From NCBI RefSeq assembly GCF_008632335.1, contig NZ_VWXX01000002.1:124001-188000 (forward strand): 64,000 nt of DNA, given 5' to 3'. The translations under genes and the position numbers were made by a program. Below the pieces are notes generated by a model. The model had not been told where the DNA came from and did no database searches. It was given only the letters and a program-made list of their open reading frames with translations. Positions 42,367-51,221 of this stretch are shown in pieces. The stretch's first letter is position 1; every line of letters starts with the position of its first letter. This DNA comes from Thiohalocapsa marina. GTDB lineage: Bacteria > Pseudomonadota > Gammaproteobacteria > Chromatiales > Chromatiaceae.

Positions 42367-44604
42367 ATGACTCTGAGTCAACAGGCAAGGGAATTATCCG
42401 TCTCGACATCGCTGGGCGATGATGTATTGCTGTTGCGCGGCATGGCGGCCAGCGAGCAACTGAGTCGCTTGTTCGAATATCAGCTCGAGCTGGTCAGCGA
42501 AGATATCGACATCCGTCACTCGGATCTGCTTGGCCAGCCGGCCACCGTCAGGGTCAGTCTGCTCGACGGCGGTCAGCGCTACTTTAGCGGCATCGTCAGC
42601 CGTTTCTCTCAAGTGGGCTTCGATGGCGCATTTGCCATCTACCAGGCCACACTCGTTCCATGGCTCTGGTTCCTGACGCGGACTGCCGACTGCCGCATCT
42701 TTCAGGACAAGACCGTCCCCGATATCGTCAAAGAGATCTTCCGCGAGCACGGCTACACGGATTTCGAAGAGCGCCTCAGTGCCAGCTACCGACAATGGGG
42801 CTATTGTGTCCAATACCGCGAGACGGACTTCAACTTCGTCAGCCGTTTGATGGAGCAGGAAGGTATCTACTATTACTTCGTCCACGAAGAGGGAAAGCAT
42901 ACGCTTATCCTGGCCGACGGCTATAGCGCCCACAATGCCATCGCCGGCTGCGAGGAGGTACCCTACTATCCCCCCGACGAGACCGCGCTGCATGGCGATC
43001 ATATCCATGAACTGACTGTCGCCCAAGTCGTGCAGTCCGGCGCCTATGCGCATACCGACTTCGATTTCACGGCACCGCGGAAGAACCTGTTCGCCAAGCG
43101 CAGCAGCCCAAAGCCGCATGAGAAGGCAGATCTGGAGGTCTACGATTATCCAGGAGCGTATACGGAGAGTGGTGATGGCGAGGCCTACGCCCGTGTTCGT
43201 CTGGAAGAAATCCATGCGGGCTACGAGCTCATCCATGCCAGGGGCCATGTCCGTGGGCTCGCTGCTGGCGGCTTGTTCAATCTCGTCAACTATCCCCGAG
43301 ACGATCAGAATCGAGAATATCTGATCCTCGCGACGGATTATCAGCTTCAGTCCGATCTCTTCGGCTCCGCGGGCGCCACCGCCCAAGGCCCGATCGTTCG
43401 ATGCAGCATCACGGCGATCGATGCACAGACACCATTTCGTCCACCTCGGGCGACACCCAGACCCTCGGTCCAGGGACCTCAGACCGCCATCGTTGTCGGC
43501 AAGTCCGGCGAGGAGATCTGGACCGACGAATACGGCCGGGTCAAGGTCCAGTTCCATTGGGATCGCTATGGAAAATCGGACGAGAATAGCTCCTGCTGGG
43601 TACGCGTCTCGCACCCTTGGGCGGGCAAGAACTGGGGAGCCATTGCGATCCCCCGAATTGGCCAAGAGGTCATCGTCGACTTCCTGGAAGGTGATCCAGA
43701 CCAGCCCATCATCACTGGTCGGGTCTACAACGGTACCGAGATGCCGCCCTATAGCCTACCGGCCGAGGCGGTCTTCAGCGGCGTGAAGTCCAATAGCACC
43801 AAGGGCGGTGGCGGCTACAACGAATACGTCATGGACGACACCCAGGGCAGCGAGCTGATCCGGGAGCATGGCCAATTCGACAAGGACAGCACCGTTGAGC
43901 ATGACCTGCGCGAGCATGTGCTGCACGACCGCAGCCGTGATGTCACCAACAATGAGTCCATTCAGGTGGGCGTAGACCGCGGCCTGACCGTCGGGAACAA
44001 CGAGACCACCACCATTGGCGCCAACCGAACGGAAAGCGTTGGAGGCAATGAGAACATTAGCATCGGCGGCAGCCGCACAGAAACCGTCGCGGCCAACGAG
44101 ACCATCAGTATTGGCGCCAGCCGCTCCGAGGCCGTCGGCGCCAGCGAGTCTGTCAGCATCGGCGCGAGCCGAGTCCTGAGTGTCGGCGCCTCCGAGGCGG
44201 TCACGGTCGGCGCCAGCCGCACGGAACAGATCGGCGCAAGCCTTACGCAGACCGTCGGTGGCAGTGTCAAACTCAGTTCAGGCGGGCCATTCACGATCAA
44301 CGCGACCGGTGGGATGACCATCGTTGCACCCGGCGGAACCAAGGTGATCGATTTCGAACTGAATCAGATTGGTGGGACGATCAAGGAAGGCTATGCCTCC
44401 AAGCTGGACTTCAATGGGGCGGTCATGGAGGTGAACGGCATCAAGGCCGAGGTGACGGGCTCGACCAACGCCGCTGTCGGTCTAAAGTTCGAGAAGGTTG
44501 GTGCGGATCTGAGCGCCGGAAGCTTGAACGACCAAAAATTTGCACTAAGCATGCTCAACGAGGCAACCGGCATCGACATGGCAACCCTCAAGATTCTGAT
44601 GTAA
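42367..44604 (+). CDS. vgrG: T6SS spike protein VgrG (TssI) with repeat-extended beta-helix
   Basis: A 745-residue VgrG. gp27-like part about 10-380 (DNA region with VPWLWFLTRTADCRIFQDKT, NFVSRLMEQEGIYYYF), gp5-like OB region about 385-490 (DEYGRVKVQFHWDRYGK, SCWVRVSHPWAGKNWG, GQEVIVDFLEGDPDQP), and VMDDTQGSELI. Residues 529-640 are seven 16-residue units that lengthen the beta-helix needle. A roughly 100-residue tail (GGMTIVAPGGTKVIDFELNQ onward) shows no known toxin motif. It trimerises at the tip of the Hcp tube. GGGAGG lies 8-13 bases before the start codon. Confidence 0.95.
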   Translation: MTLSQQARELSVSTSLGDDVLLLRGMAASEQLSRLFEYQLELVSEDIDIRHSDLLGQPATVRVSLLDGGQRYFSGIVSRFSQVGFDGAFAIYQATLVPWLWFLTRTADCRIFQDKTVPDIVKEIFREHGYTDFEERLSASYRQWGYCVQYRETDFNFVSRLMEQEGIYYYFVHEEGKHTLILADGYSAHNAIAGCEEVPYYPPDETALHGDHIHELTVAQVVQSGAYAHTDFDFTAPRKNLFAKRSSPKPHEKADLEVYDYPGAYTESGDGEAYARVRLEEIHAGYELIHARGHVRGLAAGGLFNLVNYPRDDQNREYLILATDYQLQSDLFGSAGATAQGPIVRCSITAIDAQTPFRPPRATPRPSVQGPQTAIVVGKSGEEIWTDEYGRVKVQFHWDRYGKSDENSSCWVRVSHPWAGKNWGAIAIPRIGQEVIVDFLEGDPDQPIITGRVYNGTEMPPYSLPAEAVFSGVKSNSTKGGGGYNEYVMDDTQGSELIREHGQFDKDSTVEHDLREHVLHDRSRDVTNNESIQVGVDRGLTVGNNETTTIGANRTESVGGNENISIGGSRTETVAANETISIGASRSEAVGASESVSIGASRVLSVGASEAVTVGASRTEQIGASLTQTVGGSVKLSSGGPFTINATGGMTIVAPGGTKVIDFELNQIGGTIKEGYASKLDFNGAVMEVNGIKAEVTGSTNAAVGLKFEKVGADLSAGSLNDQKFALSMLNEATGIDMATLKILM
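43951..44286 (+). repeat. Seven tandem 48-bp coding repeats in vgrG
   Basis: Seven consecutive units of 16 residues, such as NETISIGASRSEAVGA and SESVSIGASRVLSVGA, encode the spike shaft. Each unit is two 8-residue beta strands with glycine at the turn (consensus NExxSIGASRxExVGA). Units 2-6 are most alike; the first and last are degenerate. Confidence 0.88.
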
Positions 44605-44615
44605 TCGGCACCACA

Positions 44616-47252
44616 ATGCGGTGTGTCAAGCCATTGTCGGCCTCTCTCCTGACTCGCCCCTTCGAGCACGGGGGGCGCTTCATGCTCGGCGTCTCGGTCA
44701 TCCTCTTTTCGACCCTTGGACGCACGAGCCGGCTCCTGACCGAGCAACAGCTCTGGCCGTTTTGGGCAAGCCGGCCTGAGTCTCAAGGTCCCTTGGAGGA
44801 GGGTTACCCGCGTCCTCGGGCCGAATATCTGGTTGGCGCCACCGCCTTTACCCGTGCGGATCGTCGGCGCGCCTGCCGAGTGCGCGCGCAGGTCGGCAAC
44901 CTGAGCAAGGAGTTGGTCGTCTGGGGGCTGCGTTTCTGGGAGGGCGAGCGTCCCTCGGCGCCGCTGGCTTTTGAGCGACTGGCGCTCGACTGGAGTCAGA
45001 CCTATGGCGGGGAGGATTTTGCCGCCAACCCTGTCGGCATGGGCCGGCGCGACAGCGAGATCGACGGTACCCGCATGCGCCTGCTGCCGCGGGTCGAATA
45101 TCCCGATCGCCCCTTGACTCGCCCGAGCGCTGTCGGTCGCCCGGCCGGCTTCGGTCCGCTGGACCAGACCTGGGCGACCCGAGCCGCCAAGCGAGGGACC
45201 TATGACCAAGCCTGGCTGGAGCGGGATTATCCAGGCTTGGCCCGCGATCTGGACGGCAGCTTCTTCAACCTGGCCCCGGAGGATCAGCAGCAGGCAACGC
45301 CCTTCCGGGGAGACGAGGGCTATGCCTTTGACCTGCTGCATCCCGAGCTCGATCGCATCGAGGGTGTCCTGCCAGGGCTCGCCACGCGGGTATTCGCCAC
45401 CCGAAAGAAGGCGGCAGACGAGACCTTCGAGGAGCTCTCCATGTCGCTCAAGGCGCTCTGGTTCTTTCCGGAGGAAGAACGTCTGATCCAGGTCTTCCAA
45501 GGCTGGATGCACATCGGCGAAGATGATGCCGCGGATGTTCAGACACTCCTCGCCGCGGTCGAGCGACTGGGCGAGGCGCGTCCGAGCGAGCATTATCGCG
45601 CCGTTCAGGAGCGTCGACGCGATCCGGACCAGGGTGCACTGGAGTCGCTGCGCGAGTCCGACCTCATGCCGGCGGATCTTGCGGTGTCGCTGTTCGACCC
45701 GCCGGATAAGCCGAGTCCGGCCTACGAACGCGCCATGCGCCGTGCCGCGCGCGAGCGTGCCGAGGCACGGGCCCTGGTCGCCGCCCATGGCCTGGACCCG
45801 GACGAACATGGCCCGCCGGCCGATCTCCCCGACCCACCCCGGATTCAAACCCTCGATGACCTCATCGATATCCGTAAACGGATGGAGGCCGAGTCCGCCG
45901 CGCTTGCCGAGCGATTGGAGCAGGAGAAGCGGAATACCTTGGATGAGGTCCGCGTGGTCGCGGCCCGCGATGGCGTGGACATGGAACAGATCGAGCGCGA
46001 GATGAGCGGCGACCTGACACGTGGTCCGCCGCGGCCGAACGCCGAGCCCTTGATCGCCGACCTGACCCGCTTGGCCGAGGAGGGGCGTGCGGGGGGCACC
46101 GACGTCGCCGAGTTGGAGCAGATGCTGAGCGATCCAGACACGCTGGCGCGTTGGCGCGAGGGAGACCGACAACAGCTCGCGGCCTACCAGGCAACCGGCC
46201 ATCACCAACGGCCGCCTGACCCGCTGGCCGAAGCCGCCCGTGAAGACCTGCGCGTCCGTGTCCAGGCCGAGCTCGCGCGCGGCGGCTCGCTTGCGGGCTG
46301 GGATCTGACCCGGGCGGATCTGAGCCGGATGGACCTGCGCGGAGCCGATCTGAGTGGCGCGCTCCTGGAGGCAGCTGACCTGAGCGGCGCGCTGCTCGAT
46401 CGGGCCAAGCTGAGCCGGGCCATGCTGGCCCACGCGCGACTCATCGCCACCCGCCTGATCGATGCCGATCTGCGCGAGTGCAACCTTGGTGCGGCCCAGA
46501 TCGCGCGTGCCGATCTGAGCGGCGCGGACCTCAGTGAGGCAATCCTGGAGCGCGCCCGGCTGGGCAACTCGACCCTGCACGGTGCCCGCATCGAGGGTCT
46601 GCGTCTGACCGATGCGGAGGTCGTCGCGGTCGATTTCTCCGCAACAGAGGCCGACTCCATGGTCCTATGGCGCGAGGCCGACCTGCGGGGCTGCAGCTTC
46701 GCCGGGATCCGTTATGCCCAGGCGGTCTTTCAGGATTGCAACCTCGAGGAAACCGACTTTACCGGGGCGTCCATCACCAAGGCCGCCTTCGTCGGGATGC
46801 GGGCCAGGCGCAGCTGTTTTCGGGATCTGAGCCTCGGGGCTGGTTGCTTCGCGTTGAATTGCCAGCTCGATGGGGTCGAGTTCAGCGGCGCCCGCCTGAA
46901 CGAGGTCTCCTTTCGCGAGGCCAGTCTGCGCTGCGCCAATTTCTCGCGGGCCGAGCTGCGCGGCTGCGATTTCAGCGGTTGCAATCTGCGCGAGACACGC
47001 TTCTATGCCGCTGATGCACGCGGCGCCCGGCTGGTGCGAGCGGACCTCGGTGGCGCCGATCTCGGGAGCTGCAATCTGGCCGGGGCGGTCCTGCAACATG
47101 CGCGTCTAGAGCGCTCCGAGCTCTCTCATGCCAATCTGCACGAGGCCGATCTCGCGCGGGTGCAGGTCGGTCCGGGGGTTCGCTTCGATGGTGCAATCTT
47201 CACGCGGGCCAGGACACGTCCGCGCTATCGGCCACCCGAGCGCGCGGACTGA
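44616..47252 (+). CDS. DUF2169 domain - pentapeptide repeat fusion (T6SS effector adaptor candidate)
   Basis: An 878-residue protein. The N-terminal DUF2169 domain (about 5-290) shows VKPLSASLLTRPFEHGGRFM, LDWSQTYGGEDFAANPVGMG, and YPDRPLTRPSAVGRPAGFGP. A charged helical middle (about 300-550) leads to roughly 60 pentapeptide repeats of the A(D/N)LxG type from about 557 to the end (LTRADLSRMDLRGADLSGAL). DUF2169 proteins occur beside VgrG/PAAR genes and are thought to help load cargo onto the spike; the pentapeptide part forms a rigid right-handed helix. It starts 12 bases after vgrG. No catalytic toxin motif is visible, so whether it is cargo, adaptor or both is open. Confidence 0.85.
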   Translation: MRCVKPLSASLLTRPFEHGGRFMLGVSVILFSTLGRTSRLLTEQQLWPFWASRPESQGPLEEGYPRPRAEYLVGATAFTRADRRRACRVRAQVGNLSKELVVWGLRFWEGERPSAPLAFERLALDWSQTYGGEDFAANPVGMGRRDSEIDGTRMRLLPRVEYPDRPLTRPSAVGRPAGFGPLDQTWATRAAKRGTYDQAWLERDYPGLARDLDGSFFNLAPEDQQQATPFRGDEGYAFDLLHPELDRIEGVLPGLATRVFATRKKAADETFEELSMSLKALWFFPEEERLIQVFQGWMHIGEDDAADVQTLLAAVERLGEARPSEHYRAVQERRRDPDQGALESLRESDLMPADLAVSLFDPPDKPSPAYERAMRRAARERAEARALVAAHGLDPDEHGPPADLPDPPRIQTLDDLIDIRKRMEAESAALAERLEQEKRNTLDEVRVVAARDGVDMEQIEREMSGDLTRGPPRPNAEPLIADLTRLAEEGRAGGTDVAELEQMLSDPDTLARWREGDRQQLAAYQATGHHQRPPDPLAEAAREDLRVRVQAELARGGSLAGWDLTRADLSRMDLRGADLSGALLEAADLSGALLDRAKLSRAMLAHARLIATRLIDADLRECNLGAAQIARADLSGADLSEAILERARLGNSTLHGARIEGLRLTDAEVVAVDFSATEADSMVLWREADLRGCSFAGIRYAQAVFQDCNLEETDFTGASITKAAFVGMRARRSCFRDLSLGAGCFALNCQLDGVEFSGARLNEVSFREASLRCANFSRAELRGCDFSGCNLRETRFYAADARGARLVRADLGGADLGSCNLAGAVLQHARLERSELSHANLHEADLARVQVGPGVRFDGAIFTRARTRPRYRPPERAD

Positions 47253-47260
47253 CAGCCAAG

Positions 47261-48322
47261 ATGGACCGCGAGACCATCGAACGGCTGGCCCAGGACGCCG
47301 AACTGCTCAGCGGCGCGACGCTGCGCGGGCTCGATCTGCGAGGAGCGGATCTGGCGGCGCTGCGGCTCGACAAATGCGAGCTCGATGGAGTCGATCTGCG
47401 CGGTGCCGACCTGACCGACTGCCAGTTCACTCACTGCCGTCTAACGCGGTCTGTCTTCGACGCCGCAAGGCTATCGGGGACCCTCTTTTTCGCCTCCGAG
47501 CTTCACGCAGTGTCCTTCGCCGAGGCGCTCATCGAGAATGCCAATTGGCATGAATGCCGCCTGGAGGGTGTGCTCTTCGACCGGGTAAGGCTGCACCTGG
47601 CCGGATTCAGTGGGGGTCAGCTTGCCAACATTCGGTTTCGCGAGGCTCGGCTCGAACAGCTCGTGATGGCCAACCTGAGCAGCGGCGCGATGGATTTCGC
47701 CGATGCGCACTTCGAGCGCAGCGTACTGCTCGAGTGCGATCTGCGACGGGCCGATTTCCGTGGGGCCGATTTCGCCATGGTGGTTCTCAACAAGAGCAAT
47801 TTGGCTGGACAGCGGTTCGCCGGACAGGACTTCGATGTCGTCCAATTCAGCGAGGCCGATTTGACCGGCTGTGATTTCAGTCATGTACGGATTCGGCAAG
47901 GCAATTTCACCGCAGCTCGGCTGCAGGGGGCACGCTTCGGTGGGGCCTCCTTGAGTGGTGCGATCTTTCTACAAGCCGACCTGACAGGCGCCGATTTCAG
48001 CGGCGCGAATCTCATCCAGGCGATCTGGCAGGGTGCGCGGGCCGAGGGGGCCTGCTTCACTCGTGCCAACCTCTACCAGGGCAATTTCCTGTCCACGGAG
48101 CTCGGCAAGGCGGATCTGCGCGGTGCCGACCTGACCTATGCCGATCTCTCGCACGCCAATCTCGAAGCGGCGGATCTGGGCGGGGCAACCCTCTTACGCG
48201 CCAAGCTGCACCGCGTGCGCGACCGCGACGCCCGTTTCACCGACCGCGGGCGGGCACTTGGAGACGATCCCGAGCAGCGCGCAGCCGAGGATTGGCGGCC
48301 GCTTCCCGAGTCGGGAGGATGA
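47261..48322 (+). CDS. Pentapeptide repeat protein of T6SS delivery module
   Basis: A 353-residue protein made almost entirely of pentapeptide repeats (LRGLDLRGADLAALRLDKCE, FSGANLIQAIWQGARAEG, LRGADLTYADLSHANLEAAD), ending in a short charged tail. It starts 8 bases after the DUF2169 gene and resembles its C-terminal half, suggesting duplication. The role is unknown; it travels with the VgrG-DUF2169-DUF3540-DUF4150 set. Confidence 0.85.
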   Translation: MDRETIERLAQDAELLSGATLRGLDLRGADLAALRLDKCELDGVDLRGADLTDCQFTHCRLTRSVFDAARLSGTLFFASELHAVSFAEALIENANWHECRLEGVLFDRVRLHLAGFSGGQLANIRFREARLEQLVMANLSSGAMDFADAHFERSVLLECDLRRADFRGADFAMVVLNKSNLAGQRFAGQDFDVVQFSEADLTGCDFSHVRIRQGNFTAARLQGARFGGASLSGAIFLQADLTGADFSGANLIQAIWQGARAEGACFTRANLYQGNFLSTELGKADLRGADLTYADLSHANLEAADLGGATLLRAKLHRVRDRDARFTDRGRALGDDPEQRAAEDWRPLPESGG

Positions 48323-48404
48323 TGAGGATGATCACTTCGGCTCGACCCCCCATCCACGTCGAGCGTGGATTCCCGAACCCGACGATCAAATAGCGGAGAA
48401 CCCC

Positions 48405-49070
48405 ATGGATGCCTTGAGATCTGACCAGGCGAGCACGCTTCGTCCGCATCCGTTGCATCTCGAGGGCGAGATCCTCGAGGTGGCGGAGGGCGCCACCTGC
48501 ACCATTCAGACTGCAACAGGAGTTCTTAGGGCGCACCGTGCCTTGAGCTGCCTGGTGTGGCCCGAGGTGGGTGATCGGGTGCTGATCACGATGGGCCTGA
48601 ATGACGAGGCCTTCGTGATCGCGATCCTGGAACGTCGCGCCACGTTGCCGCTCCGCCTCGTTCTGCCCGGCGAGGCTGCAGTTGAGGTCGACGGCGGGGC
48701 AGGCCTGAAGCTTCGGATCGATGGGCCACTCACGCTCGGCTCGCGGACGCATCTCAGCGTCGATAGCCCGAAGGTCTCGATCAGGTCCGATCGGCTGACC
48801 CTGATCGGTGCACGACTCAGGCTGATCGCGCGCGAGGCGTTGGCGTCACTGCGCTCAAGCCGCTTGATCGGCGACTTGGTGGAAGCGACCGCTGAGCGCC
48901 TGAATCTCGCGCTCAGCCAGTCGCGACGGACGGTCCGCGACCTGGACCAGGTCCACGCCGGTTCCGTCGAGATCCGGGCCGAGCAGGTCGCGCGCCTGAG
49001 CTCCGGCACCCTGCTCGCCGACGCCCGTCATCTGGTCAAGATCGACGGCGAACAGATCCATCTCGGTTAA
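48405..49070 (+). CDS. DUF3540 domain protein
   Basis: A 221-residue protein; GGAGA lies 6 bases before the ATG at 48405. Pattern of the family: LVWPEVGDRVLITMGLNDEA, FVIAILERRATLPLRL, then a beta-rich repeat-like stretch (GAGLKLRIDGPLTLGSRTHL, SVDSPKVSIRSDRLTLIGAR). The short beta repeats recall VgrG-tail architecture. DUF3540 genes occur in T6SS effector-delivery loci; mechanism unknown. Confidence 0.83.
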   Translation: MDALRSDQASTLRPHPLHLEGEILEVAEGATCTIQTATGVLRAHRALSCLVWPEVGDRVLITMGLNDEAFVIAILERRATLPLRLVLPGEAAVEVDGGAGLKLRIDGPLTLGSRTHLSVDSPKVSIRSDRLTLIGARLRLIAREALASLRSSRLIGDLVEATAERLNLALSQSRRTVRDLDQVHAGSVEIRAEQVARLSSGTLLADARHLVKIDGEQIHLG

Positions 49071-49144
49071 CGTGAAATTCACGACATAGTCTTTCATCAT
49101 TAGGGATGTGGCGCGCCCCTCATGTCAGTTAGGAGGTTCGATCG

Positions 49145-49540
49145 ATGTTTGCAAACGCACAGATGATGGGCACGGATACCGCCTTTCCTGATGTCTGCCT
49201 TACACCCAGCCCCGCAGGCCCGGTGCCCGTCCCCTACCCGAACATCGCCATGGGACCCATGGCGGTGCCGAACGTGCCCAACATCCTGTTTGCCGCAACG
49301 CCAGCGCACAATCTCGGCACCACCATCCCCATGACCAACGGCGACAACGCGGGCCTGGCCACTGGGGTTGCCTCCGGTACCGTGATGGGGCCTTCCCGTC
49401 ACCTCACCGGCGCCTTCTCGGTGCTGATCAAGGGGATGCCGGCCAGTCGGATGACCAGCATGTCCTTGCAGAACAATACCAACGCACCCGGCTGCCGTTT
49501 AGCGCCGAGCCAGACCAAGGTGTTGATCCTGGCGCCGTGA
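49145..49540 (+). CDS. DUF4150/PAAR-like spike tip protein
   Basis: A 131-residue protein of the DUF4150 (PAAR-like) family: DTAFPDVCLTPSPAGPVPVP, YPNIAMGP, GVASGTVMGPSRHL and NNTNAPGCRLAPSQTKVLIL. PAAR-type proteins cap the VgrG trimer with a metal-bound cone. No C-terminal toxin extension is present, so any toxin would have to come from elsewhere. GGAGG precedes the start codon by about 8 bases. Confidence 0.87.
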   Translation: MFANAQMMGTDTAFPDVCLTPSPAGPVPVPYPNIAMGPMAVPNVPNILFAATPAHNLGTTIPMTNGDNAGLATGVASGTVMGPSRHLTGAFSVLIKGMPASRMTSMSLQNNTNAPGCRLAPSQTKVLILAP

Positions 49541-49693
49541 ATGAGCGCCATAACCCTGGATTTTTTGACTAAGAAGATCAACCCGCCCGGCCGCTCGCAA
49601 CTACCGAGAACGGACCCTAGCATCAATTGCAGTTCACGCCTGCATCGATCTTTGTCTGCACGATATTGAATGTCCCTGAGCGATGTCTCGGGA

Positions 49694-49737
49694 GGCCTTG
49701 ATCTTAAGCACGGTCAGCCAAGCTGATGATCAAGGCC
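49694..49737. terminator. Stem-loop between convergent T6SS arms
   Basis: GGCCTTGATC and GATCAAGGCC are perfect 10-bp arms separated by 24 bases in the 207-base gap between the DUF4150 and DUF4892-OmpA genes, where the + and - strand arms converge. No clear T-run follows, so it may be a bidirectional, possibly Rho-assisted, terminator. Nothing else is recognisable in the gap. Confidence 0.45.
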
Positions 49738-49747
49738 GAATAGGTCT

Positions 49748-50776
49748 CTACCGCTGCACGAGCTCCACCCGTCGGTTCTTGGCGCGCCCCTCTTCCGTCG
49801 CGTTGGACGCGACCGGGGCCAGGTTGGCGACGCCCATGGGCGTTAGGCGTTCCCGCTTGATCTGGTAATCATCGGCCAGTGCCGCCGCCACGGCTTCGGC
49901 GCGGCGCCTTGAAAGGTCCATGTTGTAGTCGAGACTGCCCCGATTATCGGTGTGACCGACGATGAAGACCTCGAGGTCTGGCTGCGTGCGCAGCAAGTTT
50001 GCCATCTCTTCCAACTGGGCATGTGACTCTGGGCGGATCGTGGCCTGATCGAAATCGAAGGTGATGCCATAGAGCGCAATGCGCCCTTCGTCTGATAGGC
50101 CGCTGGCGAGCTCCGCGGCCTCGATGACCAGCATGCGGTCCTGCATGGGCTTGGTCAGCACCTGTTCGACGAAGACGGCGACCCGATCGCCAGCCGCGGG
50201 CTCGACATAGTTGTCCTGGTAGGCCGCAAAGACGAAGACGTAAGCAGCGGCTTCTGCACCGGCGTGCCTAGCCACATACACCTGAGGCGCCTGAACCGAG
50301 GCACCGGAATACACGTTCTTCAGCATGTTGTTGTCGGTGAGCTTCTTGCCATTGCGCTCGTCGACGTAGAAATCTGCAATCTTAGCTCCGCAGTCCCGGA
50401 ATCCGGAACAGCTGAACAGCGCCTGATAGTCCGTGGCCTCGAGTGCCTGCTGATAATTGCGGATGACCTCCAGTGCGCTGGCATCGGTTGGCGCGAGATA
50501 GACGAGACGGGTGCGCTGGCCCTCGAGTTTAAGAGAGTCCTTCCAGAACCGGACGTCTGGAGTGGGATCCCAGGGTCCTGTCGGAATGTCCGTCTGATCG
50601 AACTGACTGTGGCGATAGCCGATGATGACCGAGTCCGCAAAGCGGGGTATGCCCGGGATGTCACACGATCCGGGTAAGTCGTGTGTTAGATCACGCGCCT
50701 GTACCGAGGACAAGCTGGCAAGAAGCAGCGTTGCCAGACCACCGATCCATATCAGCCGATAGCGCATGTGTTGCAT
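49748..50776 (-). CDS. DUF4892 - OmpA family envelope protein
   Basis: A 342-residue protein. GGAGG six bases upstream fixes the start at 50776. Signal peptide to about residue 27 (LIWIGGLATLLLASLSSVQA). DUF4892 domain about 28-215 (DLPGSCDIPGIPRFADSVII), then a C-terminal OmpA peptidoglycan-binding domain about 225-342 (ITFDFDQATIRPESHAQLEE, VFIVGHTDNRGSLDYN, KNRRVELVQR). Likely periplasmic, bound to the cell wall. It is the last gene of the - strand T6SS arm. Confidence 0.85.
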   Translation of the reverse strand: MQHMRYRLIWIGGLATLLLASLSSVQARDLTHDLPGSCDIPGIPRFADSVIIGYRHSQFDQTDIPTGPWDPTPDVRFWKDSLKLEGQRTRLVYLAPTDASALEVIRNYQQALEATDYQALFSCSGFRDCGAKIADFYVDERNGKKLTDNNMLKNVYSGASVQAPQVYVARHAGAEAAAYVFVFAAYQDNYVEPAAGDRVAVFVEQVLTKPMQDRMLVIEAAELASGLSDEGRIALYGITFDFDQATIRPESHAQLEEMANLLRTQPDLEVFIVGHTDNRGSLDYNMDLSRRRAEAVAAALADDYQIKRERLTPMGVANLAPVASNATEEGRAKNRRVELVQR

Positions 50777-50840
50777 GAACGCCTCCACGGGATATCGGTT
50801 ATTGAACTGAGCACTTCCAGTATCAAATTGATGCTGGCTG

Positions 50841-51146
50841 TCATAACCCCCCGGATGCAGGCACCGGTGGCAAGGCCACCGACGGACGCTTCTTGATGGG
50901 CGGCGGCCCAACCTCGAGTGCGGTCCATGTCAGCGGGCCGACAATGCCATCGCGCTTCAGTCCCTTCATGCCCTGATATTGACGGACAGCGGCGTCGGTC
51001 TTCGGGCCGAAGATGCCGTCGACCCAGAGGCATCCATGGCTCGGCAGGCGCGCGTTGAGGAGATTCTGGCAATAGGACACATAGGGACCCCGGCTTCCGG
51101 ACTTGATGGTCGGTGGTGCGCTTGTGCTCATCGGCTGCATGGGCAT
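50841..51146 (-). CDS. Small peptidoglycan-binding domain protein without signal peptide
   Basis: A 101-residue protein consisting of one PG_binding_1 domain (GPYVSYCQNLLNARL, VDGIFGPKTDAAVRQYQGMK, RDGIVGPLTWTAL) with a Pro-rich tail. No signal peptide or membrane segment is present. It lies between clpV and the OmpA-type gene. It could reach the cell wall only if exported by another route, for example as T6SS cargo; this is inference. The start may be either ATG 51146 or 51131. Confidence 0.75.
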   Translation of the reverse strand: MPMQPMSTSAPPTIKSGSRGPYVSYCQNLLNARLPSHGCLWVDGIFGPKTDAAVRQYQGMKGLKRDGIVGPLTWTALEVGPPPIKKRPSVALPPVPASGGL

Positions 51147-51221
51147 CGGCTTCTACCTCTGCATTGCTTGTCATGTTGACGAGCCTGGATTGGCATCGAC
51201 TCGTCGTTGAAAGCTGTTGAT

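Noticed and set aside
44200-44604. Toxin domain on the VgrG C-terminus
   Set aside because: The tail is beta-repeat-like and lacks recognisable catalytic or metal-binding motifs.
50752-51174. 140-codon reverse frame overlapping the peptidoglycan-binding gene
   Set aside because: It overlaps PG_binding_1 in another frame and lacks any domain pattern.
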